A stretch of DNA of 64,000 nucleotides from Clostridium punense (GCF_017874425.1 NZ_JAGGLL010000010.1:62001-126000), one strand, 5' to 3'; counted from the first letter of the stretch, positions 9,631 through 19,408 are shown. The notes: generated by a model not told the origin, from the sequence alone. Made by a program: numbers and translations.

Positions 9631-10830
9631 TTAATTATTCATTAAGGAAATTATATTTTCTAAAGTCATCATTTTTTTATTTTTTAAAACTTTATATATA
9701 TTTTGTATATTATTATTTCCATGTGCATAATTTCTGCTATATGAATGTATTAATTTAATAGTAAGTTCTTCGTCTATCATTTTATATTTCCCGCTAATTC
9801 CTATCAAATAACCTTTTATCAATACATAATTAAGCACTAGAACACAGTATTCATCATAGGCATTGCCAATTTTTGAGGTTGGAAATAAATTTGTAAAAAC
9901 ATAATGAACTAAATAATTTTCAAAAATATGTTCATATTTTTGAATAAAAATCTTATAATAATCTTCATAGTTTTTGTTGTACTTATGAATTGAGATTTTT
10001 TCCCTCTCATCTGTATCTAACAACCCTTCATGAAAATCCATACAAAGTTCCTCGAATACTTGAATAGTATTCTTAAAACCTGCTAATTGATAAAAAACAT
10101 TTAAAATATTAAATTGATTTTCATCATTTTTATTCAAAGAATTTAAAATATTATGTACTTCCTCAGTATCTAATAATAAATTAAAAGAGTCAATGATGGA
10201 AATTAAATCACTCTTTTTATCTTCTTCAATGAAATTTGAACTTTGCTCAAAGAAAACACCTAATAATGCTAGTCTTTCCCAAAGCTCAAAATTTCTATTT
10301 TGTAGCACATCAATGGTAAACATTCTTAATAACCAAAATATATCCTCATTCTTATTTACAGTATTTGTGCAATATGTTTCAAATTTTACATTTATATCAA
10401 TTTCTGTAAAACTCATCTTATTTCTATTTAATAATGCTAGTCTAGCTACTTCTGGACATGATAGTGATAATGATTCCTCAAAAGCTTGACCAACCTTATT
10501 ATAAATTCTAGGATAAATCTTACAAGTGTAACACAATGACTCAGGTCCCAGTTCACTATGAATTAAACATAGTTTATCTTTATTTAAAAAAGCACATCTT
10601 TTATTGTCATCTAAAACAATTTTTGCATAATTTCCATCGTTATTACTTTTTCCATTTAACCCTACGCTACTGTTAAATTTTTCTTTTATTAACTTATTTT
10701 TAGATTTTTTATAAGTATAGTATGTATTTTTATCAATGAGAATCTCCCACTCATGACAACAAGTATCTTCACATTGAGAGCCTATACAGTTAAAGTTTAA
10801 TAAAAACTCAGGTACTAAAAGCTTATCCAT
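9631..10830 (-). CDS. fliB: Flagellin lysine-N-methylase FliB
   Basis: 399 residues. The family cysteine cluster is clear: C15, C20, C24, C25 near the N-terminus, then C79, C88, C100, C103 (LCYTCKIYPR) and C125. This is the YkgJ/FliB pattern thought to bind an Fe-S cluster. FliB methylates lysines on surface-exposed flagellin. It stands before a divergent flagellin gene and after a SigD-type promoter, as expected for a late flagellar gene. The start ATG at 10830 has GAGGTGAG upstream. Confidence 0.9.
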   Translation of the reverse strand: MDKLLVPEFLLNFNCIGSQCEDTCCHEWEILIDKNTYYTYKKSKNKLIKEKFNSSVGLNGKSNNDGNYAKIVLDDNKRCAFLNKDKLCLIHSELGPESLCYTCKIYPRIYNKVGQAFEESLSLSCPEVARLALLNRNKMSFTEIDINVKFETYCTNTVNKNEDIFWLLRMFTIDVLQNRNFELWERLALLGVFFEQSSNFIEEDKKSDLISIIDSFNLLLDTEEVHNILNSLNKNDENQFNILNVFYQLAGFKNTIQVFEELCMDFHEGLLDTDEREKISIHKYNKNYEDYYKIFIQKYEHIFENYLVHYVFTNLFPTSKIGNAYDEYCVLVLNYVLIKGYLIGISGKYKMIDEELTIKLIHSYSRNYAHGNNNIQNIYKVLKNKKMMTLENIISLMNN

Positions 10831-10848
10831 ATTCTCACCTCATTTATT

Positions 10849-10875
10849 TTATCGTTCTTTTTATCAGTTACTTTA
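10849..10875 (-). promoter_or_regulatory. SigD (sigma-28)-type promoter of fliB
   Basis: Minus strand: TAAA (10875-10872), 15-nt spacer starting GTAACT, then AACGATAA (10856-10849). Six of eight -10 positions match GCCGATAA. The -10 and the spacer length are identical to those of the proximal flagellin promoter. The fliB start lies about 19 nt downstream of the -10. Confidence 0.75.
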
Positions 10876-10926
10876 CCAAAAAAAATTAAGTTGTAACTAT
10901 TAAATAATACTGGCATTTTATAATAG

Positions 10927-11628
10927 TTATTTTTGAGTTACTAACATTAGAAATCTTGCAAAATCTAAATCAAATTGGCTGTCAATATCTACTGAGGAGT
11001 ACTTATCCATTATATAGGCAAAAGCCTTACTACTATAAAATGACTTATTTTTTACAAAAAAATCTACTTTTGATATATAAATTGCTCCATTTAATCTATA
11101 ATAAGTACTTATTTCTTGCCTTCTCTTATTTCCATTGCTAGTTATAAAATTTTCCATAGATAAATCTTCATCAATCGTGTTGCACCATAAAGGAGAGTGT
11201 TCTGCCTCACAAACACTTATTATAGAATTAGCACTTTTTTCAAAACATAATTTTATTGCATTAGTTATATCTGTACTTTTTCTTAAAGGTGAGGTTGGCT
11301 GTAAGAGTATAAGATAATCATATTCTCTCCCTGTATTTCTTAATTCCTTAATAGTATGAAGTATTACATCAATAGTACTTGCTTCATCTGTAGAAAGGTA
11401 GTCAGGCCTTATAAAAGGAACAAAAGCCCCCCAATCCTTTGCAATTTCAGCATATTCTATTGAATCAGTGGAGACAACAATATCATCAATTATACCGCTA
11501 TTTTGAGCTGCTATAATGGAATATGCTAGCGTAGGTTTGCCATCTATTTCCGCTATATTTTTATGACTAAAGCCTTTTGATCCGCTTCTAGCGGGGATTA
11601 TAGCAAGAATTGTTTTTTCATTATACAT
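10927..11628 (-). CDS. legF: CMP-N,N'-diacetyllegionaminic acid synthase (NeuA-like)
   Basis: 233 residues. The N-terminal CTP-binding motif IIPARSGSKGFSHKN (about 10-24) and the following STDS and LLQPTSPLR motifs define CMP-nonulosonate cytidylyltransferases. It activates the nine-carbon sugar with CTP before transfer to flagellin. Last gene of the glycosylation operon; its start overlaps the deacetylase stop (TAATG). The precise sugar is inferred from the neighbouring LegB/C/G/I set, since NeuA-type enzymes for sialic, pseudaminic and legionaminic acid look alike. Confidence 0.85.
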   Translation of the reverse strand: MYNEKTILAIIPARSGSKGFSHKNIAEIDGKPTLAYSIIAAQNSGIIDDIVVSTDSIEYAEIAKDWGAFVPFIRPDYLSTDEASTIDVILHTIKELRNTGREYDYLILLQPTSPLRKSTDITNAIKLCFEKSANSIISVCEAEHSPLWCNTIDEDLSMENFITSNGNKRRQEISTYYRLNGAIYISKVDFFVKNKSFYSSKAFAYIMDKYSSVDIDSQFDLDFARFLMLVTQK

Positions 11629-12290
11629 TAGTGTTCAACTCCTTTTATTAGAATAAATGCTTCTGCAAAATTAACTCCTGCAGTAGCACCTCTAAAAGTA
11701 GCTATTGCCTTTATGTTTTCTATGCTTCGTGGGAAAGGGGGATTTCCTAACTCACTTTCATAGACTTTCATAATTTCTATTTTCTTATCTAGATATCTTG
11801 ATATATCTATGAAATAATTTGGTATGAACCCATTTGCACTGTTTGCAAAATCGGTCTCTGATATAATCTCCATTGCATAAACTTTTTTTACAAATGGATA
11901 TCTAAAACTTTTAGTGCACGCGAAAACTATATCAAAAACTGCTTTGTGATCTGAATGAACATCATTTCTAAAGGGTAGAAAAATTATATTAGGTTGAACT
12001 TGATTTATTATATTTGATACTTCCTTTATTAAATAACTCTTTTCATATCTGCCTAAGTTTGTAGGCTCTAATTCTAAATTATAAAATTTATCGAAATTAT
12101 ATAATCTTGATACTTCATTAATTTCACTATTTTTTTTTTCTACTTTTTCTCTAGAGAATCCATATTGTTGTTTTACATTTGTAAAATTGAGCCAGTAAAT
12201 CTTATGCCCCTCTTCTTTATATTTTAAAATAGTTCCACCGCAACCTAGTGTTTCATCATCTGGGTGGGGAGATACGAACAATATATTCAT
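11628..12290 (-). CDS. PIG-L family deacetylase
   Basis: 220 residues. HPDDE at 9-13 and a downstream HSDH motif are the zinc-binding and catalytic residues of the LmbE/PIG-L N-acetylglucosaminyl deacetylase family. Such enzymes remove an N-acetyl group from a sugar. Not part of the standard legionaminic route. Its place between the formyltransferase-like gene and the CMP-sugar synthase suggests it frees an amine so that another acyl group can be put on. It is coupled on both sides (1-bp overlaps). Confidence 0.85.
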   Translation of the reverse strand: MNILFVSPHPDDETLGCGGTILKYKEEGHKIYWLNFTNVKQQYGFSREKVEKKNSEINEVSRLYNFDKFYNLELEPTNLGRYEKSYLIKEVSNIINQVQPNIIFLPFRNDVHSDHKAVFDIVFACTKSFRYPFVKKVYAMEIISETDFANSANGFIPNYFIDISRYLDKKIEIMKVYESELGNPPFPRSIENIKAIATFRGATAGVNFAEAFILIKGVEH

Positions 12291-13174
12291 TATAAATAAT
12301 CACCCTCTTTTAAATTTATGTCATCACACTGTAGTACTTTTATGCATTCATCTCCAACTTTAATTAAAAATGAATTTGAAGAATAAACTTCTATTACTTT
12401 TCCAAACTCAATGTTATTTAAATTCATATTTTTAACTTCTTCTACTTTCCACACTTTGTAATCAGCATTATTATACTCGAAGTGTGCTCCAATATACGGT
12501 TTTGAAAGAGCTCTTACTAAGTTATAAATATTTAAGGAATTCATACGCCAATCAATTTTACCGTCTAGCTTCGATCTTTTACGCCAATAATTACCCTCAT
12601 GGTTATCTTGCCTTATCACATTAAAATTATTATTTTTTAGTTCGCTTGTAAACTTCTCCATTTGTATTACTGCTGCGTCCATTATCTTATTATATAAGCT
12701 TTCAGCATTATCTGAATAGCTTATATTTACAGTGCACTGGGACAGTATATCTCCAGTATCTGCTCCTTCATCTATAAAAAAGAAACTGCTAGCAGTGTTT
12801 TTAAGACCTAGAGTTAATGCCCAAATTATTGGATGTCTTCCTTTGTTATTTGGTAATTCTGTTGGATGAAATCCAATAATTCCTTTAGGTGGAATTTCCA
12901 TTAATTCCTTTTTTATTATTTGAGACCATCCAAAGCAATAAATTACATCAGGAGTTTTACTCCTGATGTACTCTAAGCTGTCCACATCATTTATATTCCT
13001 CGTAAACTTATAATCTATATTATTGTCAATACATAAATCAGTTAAGTCATTAAAATCCGAGTTAAATTTTGATTCCTTCTTAGTTATAACTCCAACTATA
13101 CTTTCATTCATATCAATTAGTTTTTGTAATAATATCCTTGAAGATTTAACACAACCAATGAATAGTATCCTCAA
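12290..13174 (-). CDS. Formyltransferase-like sugar modification enzyme
   Basis: 294 residues from the TTG at 13174, which gives the typical start MRILFIG and has GAGGTGATT 4-5 nt upstream; a GTG at 13183 has no such site. The formyl-THF transferase fold is clear (IIGFHPTELPNNKGRHPIIWAL and DEGADTGDIL). The family triad is Asn-x-His...Asp. His103 and Asp139 are present, but the Asn position is Gly101. It may be an N-formyltransferase with an altered active site, or transfer a different group. A C-terminal accessory domain (about 200-294) follows. Confidence 0.75.
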   Translation of the reverse strand: MRILFIGCVKSSRILLQKLIDMNESIVGVITKKESKFNSDFNDLTDLCIDNNIDYKFTRNINDVDSLEYIRSKTPDVIYCFGWSQIIKKELMEIPPKGIIGFHPTELPNNKGRHPIIWALTLGLKNTASSFFFIDEGADTGDILSQCTVNISYSDNAESLYNKIMDAAVIQMEKFTSELKNNNFNVIRQDNHEGNYWRKRSKLDGKIDWRMNSLNIYNLVRALSKPYIGAHFEYNNADYKVWKVEEVKNMNLNNIEFGKVIEVYSSNSFLIKVGDECIKVLQCDDINLKEGDYL

Positions 13175-13179
13175 CTCAA

Positions 13180-14343
13180 TCACCTCAAATCATAAAAATG
13201 CTTTTTTATATCTATTTTGTTATCTAATAAATAGGACTTTATAACTGACACAACCTTCGAAGACACCTCTCCATCACCATATGGATGAGTTGTATTTTGC
13301 AATGTTTGTGTAAAATTATTATCTAGCGATTTCTTAATAGCATCTATAATTTCACACTTATTTGCGTTGCAATTAATTATAGATTCTGATAGCACTCTTC
13401 CCTTTTGTCTGTCCCCAATATTTACTGTTGGAACTTTAAGTTCAGGAACTTCTATAATTCCACTAGATGAATTGCCAATAACTACAGAAGCATATTTTAC
13501 TGCACTTAAGTACCTCAATTTTCCCATTGAAGTAAAAGAAATAGTTCTATGTGAGTTTTTCTTAACATACTCATCTATCATTTGATTTATAATACGACCT
13601 TCTGTATCTGCATTAGCTTTTGTAAAGATAATGTCTAAATCATTAAAACTATCAAGTGCACTTAGGACATTACTAAATTGCTCTTCTGCTAAACTGCTAT
13701 CTAAAGTTACTGGATGAAACGTAACAATAGCAAATTTATCACCAAGATTAAAGTTAATCTGATTCACAAGCTCTTCTTTTGATAAAAATTTAGTATTCTT
13801 TATATTCTCAATTCCGATTGCTCCTACATTAAATACTCTTTCTGGAGCTTCCCCAAGTTGTATTACCCTATTTCTATATTCTTCAGTACTTGTAAAGTGA
13901 AGGTAACTCATTTTAGTAATTGAATGCCTTATAGCTTCATCAACTAGTCCTTCTGTAGATTCTCCTCCGTGCAAATGAGCTACTGGTATTCTTGATATCA
14001 TTGCAGCACTCACTGCTGAAAACATTTCATACCTATCACCCAGTACTATTATTAGGTCTGGCTTTAATCTTGCATAACATTCGGAAAAACTTATCATTGC
14101 AAGACCCATAGATTTACTAATACCTACGGTAGTGTCAGAACTTAAAAGAATTTCTATCTTTTCAGATATTTCATATCCATCACTCTCAATTTCTTTATAA
14201 GTTAGTCCAAATTCAGGTGAAAGATGCATCCCAGTTGCTATTATCTGAACTTTTAGCTCATCCTCATTATTTATTTTATCTATAATTGGTTTTAGCAGAC
14301 TATATTCTGCTCTTGTACCTGTTATTACGCAAATCTTTTTCAT
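13180..14343 (-). CDS. legG: UDP/GDP-diacetylbacillosamine 2-epimerase (hydrolysing), NeuC-like
   Basis: 387 residues, normal for the family. N-terminal TGTRAEYSLLKPII, LGDRYEMFSA and HLHGGES motifs and the C-terminal IGNSSSGIIEVP motif mark a hydrolysing NDP-sugar 2-epimerase. In the legionaminic pathway LegG releases 2,4-diacetamido-2,4,6-trideoxymannose for LegI. Overlaps legI by 4 bp and is followed at once by the formyltransferase-like gene. Confidence 0.9.
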   Translation of the reverse strand: MKKICVITGTRAEYSLLKPIIDKINNEDELKVQIIATGMHLSPEFGLTYKEIESDGYEISEKIEILLSSDTTVGISKSMGLAMISFSECYARLKPDLIIVLGDRYEMFSAVSAAMISRIPVAHLHGGESTEGLVDEAIRHSITKMSYLHFTSTEEYRNRVIQLGEAPERVFNVGAIGIENIKNTKFLSKEELVNQINFNLGDKFAIVTFHPVTLDSSLAEEQFSNVLSALDSFNDLDIIFTKANADTEGRIINQMIDEYVKKNSHRTISFTSMGKLRYLSAVKYASVVIGNSSSGIIEVPELKVPTVNIGDRQKGRVLSESIINCNANKCEIIDAIKKSLDNNFTQTLQNTTHPYGDGEVSSKVVSVIKSYLLDNKIDIKKHFYDLR

Positions 14344-15338
14344 ATCTCTATCAACTCATCTTTTTGAAAATCTTTTATGGCTGTTTTTCCGATTATGTAA
14401 TTCCACATGCGTGGAGAAATTCCATAGCCTGGTCTTTTAACTGTAATATTTTCTTCAGTAAAAACTTCACCTTTATTTATGCTCCTTCTTGCAACAACAC
14501 TTCGCCTAACTACGTCTCTATTTTTAATCTCAGAACTAGACGGCTTTTTTACACCATCTCCTAATGCAATTTCTATATTCCTAATTGAATCAATCATATC
14601 TTTTAATTCTTGTGGATTTAAACTCGCTCTATGGTCAGGACCTTTCATTTGTTTATCAAGGGTAAAATGCTTTTCTATAACTTCTGCTCCTAATGCCACT
14701 GCAGCAATAGGCACTTCTATGCCTTCTGTGTGATCAGAGTATCCTACTTTAATTTTAAATGCTTCTTTTATTGTGTTCATTGCATTTAAATTTACATCTT
14801 GCATTGGAGTTGGATATTCAGTATTACAATGTAACACTGTAATATCGTTAGTTCCATTATTCCTTAGCACATTTAGTGCAAGCTCTATATCAGATAAGTT
14901 ACACATACCAGTTGAGAGTATAACTTTTTTGTTTAATTTACCTATTTTCTCCAAATATAGCATATTCTCAATTTCACCTGAAGGAATTTTAAAAATTTCA
15001 ATTCCTAATTTATTTAGAAGGTCTATGCTATCTAAGTCAAATGGAGAGGATAAAAACATTATATTCTTTTCATTACAATATCTTACTAGTTCCTTATGTT
15101 TAGAATAGTCTAGCTCTAATTTTTTTATCATCTCAAACTGTGTTTCCTTAGAACCAGTAGTCTCTTTTTGATACTCTGCTTTTTGTGCATTTTTGCAAAC
15201 TAAATTCTCTGCTTTAAAACTTTGAAATTTTACAGCGTCTGCACCTGCTAAGCTTGCAACATCAATCAACTTTTTTGCAAGTTCTATGCTTCCATTATGA
15301 TTTACACCAGCTTCAGCAATTATAAAAACTTTATTCAT
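14340..15338 (-). CDS. legI: N,N'-diacetyllegionaminate synthase (NeuB-like)
   Basis: 332 residues: a NeuB TIM barrel (about 1-270, with EAGVNHNGSIELAKKLID at the start and YSDHTEG, EKHFTLD further on) followed by a C-terminal SAF/antifreeze-like domain (about 280-332). It condenses phosphoenolpyruvate with the 6-deoxy-mannose derivative to form the nine-carbon acid. Overlaps legG and legH. The choice between legionaminic, pseudaminic and sialic synthase rests on the neighbouring genes. Confidence 0.92.
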   Translation of the reverse strand: MNKVFIIAEAGVNHNGSIELAKKLIDVASLAGADAVKFQSFKAENLVCKNAQKAEYQKETTGSKETQFEMIKKLELDYSKHKELVRYCNEKNIMFLSSPFDLDSIDLLNKLGIEIFKIPSGEIENMLYLEKIGKLNKKVILSTGMCNLSDIELALNVLRNNGTNDITVLHCNTEYPTPMQDVNLNAMNTIKEAFKIKVGYSDHTEGIEVPIAAVALGAEVIEKHFTLDKQMKGPDHRASLNPQELKDMIDSIRNIEIALGDGVKKPSSSEIKNRDVVRRSVVARRSINKGEVFTEENITVKRPGYGISPRMWNYIIGKTAIKDFQKDELIEI

Positions 15339-15973
15339 TACCTTACCTCCTTACAAGGATTTCCATATGCAATACAATTTTGCTTAATATCTTTAACCAC
15401 GACACTTCCTGCACCGACAATTGTGTTACTCCCTATTTGCACTCCTTGAATAACTGTGGAATTGGTTCCAATTAAGGTACTTCTTCCAACTTTTACTCCA
15501 CCACTTAAAGTAGATCCTGGAGCGACGTGACAATAATCTTGAATAACACAATCATGTTCAATTATAGTACCTGTGTTGATTATACAGTTTTGCCCAATTA
15601 CTGAATTTGTATTAATTATTGCACCTTTCCCAACAAAGGTTCCTTCACCTATTTCTACGTTTTTTGAAACTATTGCTGAAGGGTCAACTATAATTGGAAG
15701 CTGAAATCCAACAGATTTTAGATCCTTATAAACCCGCTCCCTTTCGGTAGTGCTTGTTGTGCTCCCAATAGTTATAAATGCATACTTTACTCCCTCTAAA
15801 AAAAACTTTTCATAGTCTTCATCTTGCCCAACAACCTGGACACTATTGATGAATAAGCCTATATTTCTCTTTAAATCGATAATCCCAACCACATTGAACC
15901 TCTTAGAATCAATTATAGAGTCAATGACACTTTTACAATGTCCTCCTCCTCCAACTAGTATTATATTTTCCAT
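15338..15973 (-). CDS. legH: Sugar O/N-acetyltransferase, NeuD/PglD family
   Basis: 211 residues. An N-terminal PglD-type nucleotide-fold domain (ILVGGGGHCKSVIDS) precedes a left-handed beta-helix of hexapeptide repeats (about 95-200, for example IGEGTFVGKGAIINTN) with the acetyl-CoA site. In a legionaminic cluster this gene most likely does the LegH step, N-acetylation of the 4-amino group, though NeuD-type O-acetylation is possible. Coupled to its neighbours by 1-bp overlaps. Confidence 0.82.
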   Translation of the reverse strand: MENIILVGGGGHCKSVIDSIIDSKRFNVVGIIDLKRNIGLFINSVQVVGQDEDYEKFFLEGVKYAFITIGSTTSTTERERVYKDLKSVGFQLPIIVDPSAIVSKNVEIGEGTFVGKGAIINTNSVIGQNCIINTGTIIEHDCVIQDYCHVAPGSTLSGGVKVGRSTLIGTNSTVIQGVQIGSNTIVGAGSVVVKDIKQNCIAYGNPCKEVR

Positions 15974-17025
15974 TAATCTATACCTAACCTTTTTACCATA
16001 TCCTGCATTTCATCAATTTGTCCCATATCCATCCAGGAACCTTCACTTATTGGATAAACCCCAACTTTTTCTCCAATTTCTATGTAGTATTCATACAAGG
16101 TTGGAAAGTCAAAATACTGATTTTCAGGTATATCTTCTAGAGCTTCGGGTTCCACCACATACATTCCCGTATTTACTAAGTATGTAAATTCAGGTTTCTC
16201 CTCAATTTTATTTACTATTTCATTATCATCTATATGTATAACACCATACGGTATAACAAAATGCTTAAGAGATGTTACCATAGTAACCTTGTTTTTTTTA
16301 CTTTTATGATATTTAAGGATATCTGAATAATTAGCATCAACTATAATATCACAGTTAGAAATAAAAAAGGTTTTATTTATTACACCCTTTAAAATATGGA
16401 GACTACCTCCGGTTCCAAGAGGCTTATCTTCTTCAACAAAGTGGAGGTTGTATGGCTTTTCCAAATCATTAAAATAAGACTTAATCATATTTTTTTTATA
16501 ATTTACTGTAGCATAGAAATCATTACATCCATATTCAACAAACCTATTTATTATTCTTTCCATAATCGGGGTTTCCCCTATAGGAATCAAAGGTTTAGGA
16601 AGTATCTTTGTATAAGGATAGAGCCTAGTTCCTCGCCCACCAGCCATTATAACTACAGGGTTGTCCAGTATATTAAAACAATTTAGTTTTTCATCACTTT
16701 CATCATTCCAAAAAATAATGGATTTTAAATTTTTATGTTCATCCACCAATGGTATAGCTTCAATAAAACTATTTTTCATTATTTCCTTTGCCTTATTAGC
16801 ATCTTTAATATTTAAACAAACCGGGTTTGAGTTCATTATAAGCTTTACCGGAGCTTCTAAACTACCATTTTTAAGTATCCATCTTCTTACATCTCCATCA
16901 GTTAGTACAGCTTTTAACTTACTATTTTCTAGGATTAACAATATTTTTCTTGCACCAATATCCAGCTTCTTAATAGCTTCACGAATACTTATATTTTCAT
17001 CTATTATAAGTTTTGTTAAATCCAT
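15973..17025 (-). CDS. ptmE: Glucosamine-1-phosphate guanylyltransferase, CBS-nucleotidyltransferase (PtmE-like)
   Basis: 350 residues. A pair of CBS domains (about 1-115) is fused to a nucleotidyltransferase domain starting at PVVIMAGGRGTRLYPYTK. This fusion is that of Campylobacter PtmE, which makes GDP-glucosamine to enter the GDP-sugar legionaminic route. The CBS pair could sense adenosyl ligands. 7 bp downstream of legC. Nucleotide specificity (GDP or UDP) cannot be read from the sequence. Confidence 0.82.
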   Translation of the reverse strand: MDLTKLIIDENISIREAIKKLDIGARKILLILENSKLKAVLTDGDVRRWILKNGSLEAPVKLIMNSNPVCLNIKDANKAKEIMKNSFIEAIPLVDEHKNLKSIIFWNDESDEKLNCFNILDNPVVIMAGGRGTRLYPYTKILPKPLIPIGETPIMERIINRFVEYGCNDFYATVNYKKNMIKSYFNDLEKPYNLHFVEEDKPLGTGGSLHILKGVINKTFFISNCDIIVDANYSDILKYHKSKKNKVTMVTSLKHFVIPYGVIHIDDNEIVNKIEEKPEFTYLVNTGMYVVEPEALEDIPENQYFDFPTLYEYYIEIGEKVGVYPISEGSWMDMGQIDEMQDMVKRLGID

Positions 17026-17032
17026 GTGCTTT

Positions 17033-18208
17033 TCACCTATTTTCTTTTGTAATTGAACTAAGAACAGATACCACTTTAAAAATGTCTTCCTTGATTAAAT
17101 TGCTACTACAAGGTATATTTAAAATCTCTTCACTAAACTTTCTGCTCTTTTCTATCTTGTAGGTCTGATTATGTTCATAAGGTTTTTGCTCATTAATTAG
17201 ACCCCAAATAGGCCTTGTTTGTATACCATTAATATTCATGAATTGTAAAAGTTCATCCTTATCCATAGGAAAAATTTCTTTATTAATCCTTAATGAATAA
17301 AACCAATAATTAGGTCTTATCCCCCTTCTGAATTCTAGAATTTCTAAACCTGGAATATCACTAATTAAAAGCTTATATAACTCATAATTTTCTTTTTTCT
17401 TATTGATAAACTTTTCAAGTTGTTCTAATTGAGCCACCCCTAAGGCTGCTTGTAAATTAGTCATTCTATAGTTATATCCCACATCATCATGGATATAATA
17501 TATATTATCTTTTTTTGCCTGTGTTGAAAGATACCTGGCTCTGTCTAAATCCTTGCTATTTCCAAGAAGCATACCTCCACCACCAGTTGTAATAATCTTA
17601 TTACCATTAAAAGAGATAGCACCAAAATCTCCCATTGTTCCTGCATGCCTATTTGCAAATTCACCTTCTGTATAATAGGTTCCCAAAGCCTCCGTAGCAT
17701 CCTCTATGACTATTAAATTATACTTTTTTGCTATTTTAACTATGCTCTCCATATCTGCCATATTACCAAAAATATGAACTACAATTAAAGCTTTAATTTT
17801 CTTGCAAGATTTATTGTTTATAAGAAAACCATCTACCATATGACATTTTTTGTTACAAAACTCCTCTAGTTTATATGGATCCATTGTAAGAGAATTGTCA
17901 CAGTCCATAAATATTGGTTCAGCCCCAACATATCTCACTGGGTTAACTGATGCTATAAAAGTCAAGGTTGGAACTATAATTTCCTCACCACTCTCCACTC
18001 CAGATAAAATTAATGCCAAATGCAGTGCAGCCGTTCCACTTTGACATGCAACGGCTTTTTCCACATTTAGATAGGAAGCCATTTGATTTTCAAAGGCATT
18101 AATAAAGGCTCCGCCAGTAGATACCCATTCTTCTTCAATTGCCTTACTGACATACTTAAGCTCATTTCCTTTTAAATTAGGCACTGATAATGGAATAAGC
18201 TTATTCAT
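17033..18208 (-). CDS. legC: PLP-dependent sugar aminotransferase LegC
   Basis: 391 residues from the ATG at 18208 (AAGGAG upstream). DegT/DnrJ/EryC1 family: ACQSGTAALHLAL, the cofactor-binding IEDATEALGT and the PLP lysine K204 in SFNGNKIITTGGGG. It transfers an amino group from glutamate to C4 of the 4-keto-6-deoxy sugar made by LegB. It follows legB by 38 bp in the same operon. Confidence 0.9.
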   Translation of the reverse strand: MNKLIPLSVPNLKGNELKYVSKAIEEEWVSTGGAFINAFENQMASYLNVEKAVACQSGTAALHLALILSGVESGEEIIVPTLTFIASVNPVRYVGAEPIFMDCDNSLTMDPYKLEEFCNKKCHMVDGFLINNKSCKKIKALIVVHIFGNMADMESIVKIAKKYNLIVIEDATEALGTYYTEGEFANRHAGTMGDFGAISFNGNKIITTGGGGMLLGNSKDLDRARYLSTQAKKDNIYYIHDDVGYNYRMTNLQAALGVAQLEQLEKFINKKKENYELYKLLISDIPGLEILEFRRGIRPNYWFYSLRINKEIFPMDKDELLQFMNINGIQTRPIWGLINEQKPYEHNQTYKIEKSRKFSEEILNIPCSSNLIKEDIFKVVSVLSSITKENR

Positions 18209-18246
18209 AAAATCACTCCTTACCATTTATCTTATGTTCTAACATT

Positions 18247-19227
18247 CTATAAGTTATACACATCTATTTTGTATTTGTCTAAATTATTTTTTATCCACTC
18301 TATTGTTTCATTAATACCCTCTTCAAAAGAATACTTAGGATTCCAATTAGTTAAGGTCAATATTTTATCATTTGAACCTAATAATCTTTCTACTTCACTG
18401 TTAGAAGGTCTAATTCTTTCATTATCACATATAATTTTAGCTCTTGGGTTTATATTACTTATAAGCACTTCAGCTAACTGCCCAATAGATATCTCTTTCT
18501 GAGTAGCTATGTTAATTTCTTCACCTATAGTTTTTTCAGTCTTTGCTATTTCTATAAAGCCTTGAACAGTATCTTTAACATAATTAAAATCTCTGGTAGG
18601 AGATAAGGTACCCAAATAAATGGTTTCTCTTCCAGCTAATAACTGGGTTATTATGGTCGGTATAACAGCTCTTGCAGACTGTCTTGGACCATACGTATTA
18701 AAAGGTCTAACAATTGTAATGGGCATATTAAAACTTCTATAAAAGGATTCTGCTATTCTATCTGCCCCTATTTTTGTAGCAGAATATGGCGACTGCCCTT
18801 GAAAGGGGTGTTTTTCATCTATTGGTACATATTGTGCTGTTCCATAAACCTCAGATGTGGAAGTAATAAGCACTCTCTTAGTATTTAACTCCTTAGCAGC
18901 CTGTAATATGTTTAATGTGCCCTTGATATTAGTATCTACGTATGAATCTGGTGAATAATAGCTAAAAGGAATTGCTATTAATGCCGCTAAATGATAAACC
19001 TCATCCACATCCTTTAAAGCTTTCCTCACCCCATTTGGATCTCTAATATCTCCACTAAAAACTTCTACTCTTTTTAAATCCTTCTTAGGCAGAGTATCTA
19101 ACCAGCCCCATGAATTGAAGGAATTATAATATACAAAAGCTCTTACATCGCATCCTTCCTCTAACAAAGCTTCAACAAGATGGCTTCCAATAAAACCATC
19201 TGCTCCTGTTACTAAAACCTTCTTCAT
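18247..19227 (-). CDS. legB: NAD-dependent sugar 4,6-dehydratase LegB
   Basis: 326 residues from the ATG at 19227, which has GGAGGAG just upstream. The Rossmann motif TGADGFIGSH (7-16), the STSEVYGT stretch and the YxxxK pair (Y148, K152) identify an extended SDR nucleotide-sugar dehydratase. It makes the 4-keto-6-deoxy intermediate, the first dedicated step after PtmE. Separated from the Maf gene upstream by 181 bp of non-coding DNA without a clear terminator. Confidence 0.9.
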   Translation of the reverse strand: MKKVLVTGADGFIGSHLVEALLEEGCDVRAFVYYNSFNSWGWLDTLPKKDLKRVEVFSGDIRDPNGVRKALKDVDEVYHLAALIAIPFSYYSPDSYVDTNIKGTLNILQAAKELNTKRVLITSTSEVYGTAQYVPIDEKHPFQGQSPYSATKIGADRIAESFYRSFNMPITIVRPFNTYGPRQSARAVIPTIITQLLAGRETIYLGTLSPTRDFNYVKDTVQGFIEIAKTEKTIGEEINIATQKEISIGQLAEVLISNINPRAKIICDNERIRPSNSEVERLLGSNDKILTLTNWNPKYSFEEGINETIEWIKNNLDKYKIDVYNL

Positions 19228-19408
19228 AAACTCCTCCATTTTGCATAAAAATATTCTAGGTAATATTTATTCAAATTTTTATTACTTTCATGTAAATATC
19301 TACATCTTTATCTTAAGTTATTCAAAGAAATTGTTGAAAAAACTTAAGATTAATGTTATTAAAAATTATCTTCTTTAATTTGTATGTGAACAAATAGGCT
19401 ATATTTAA

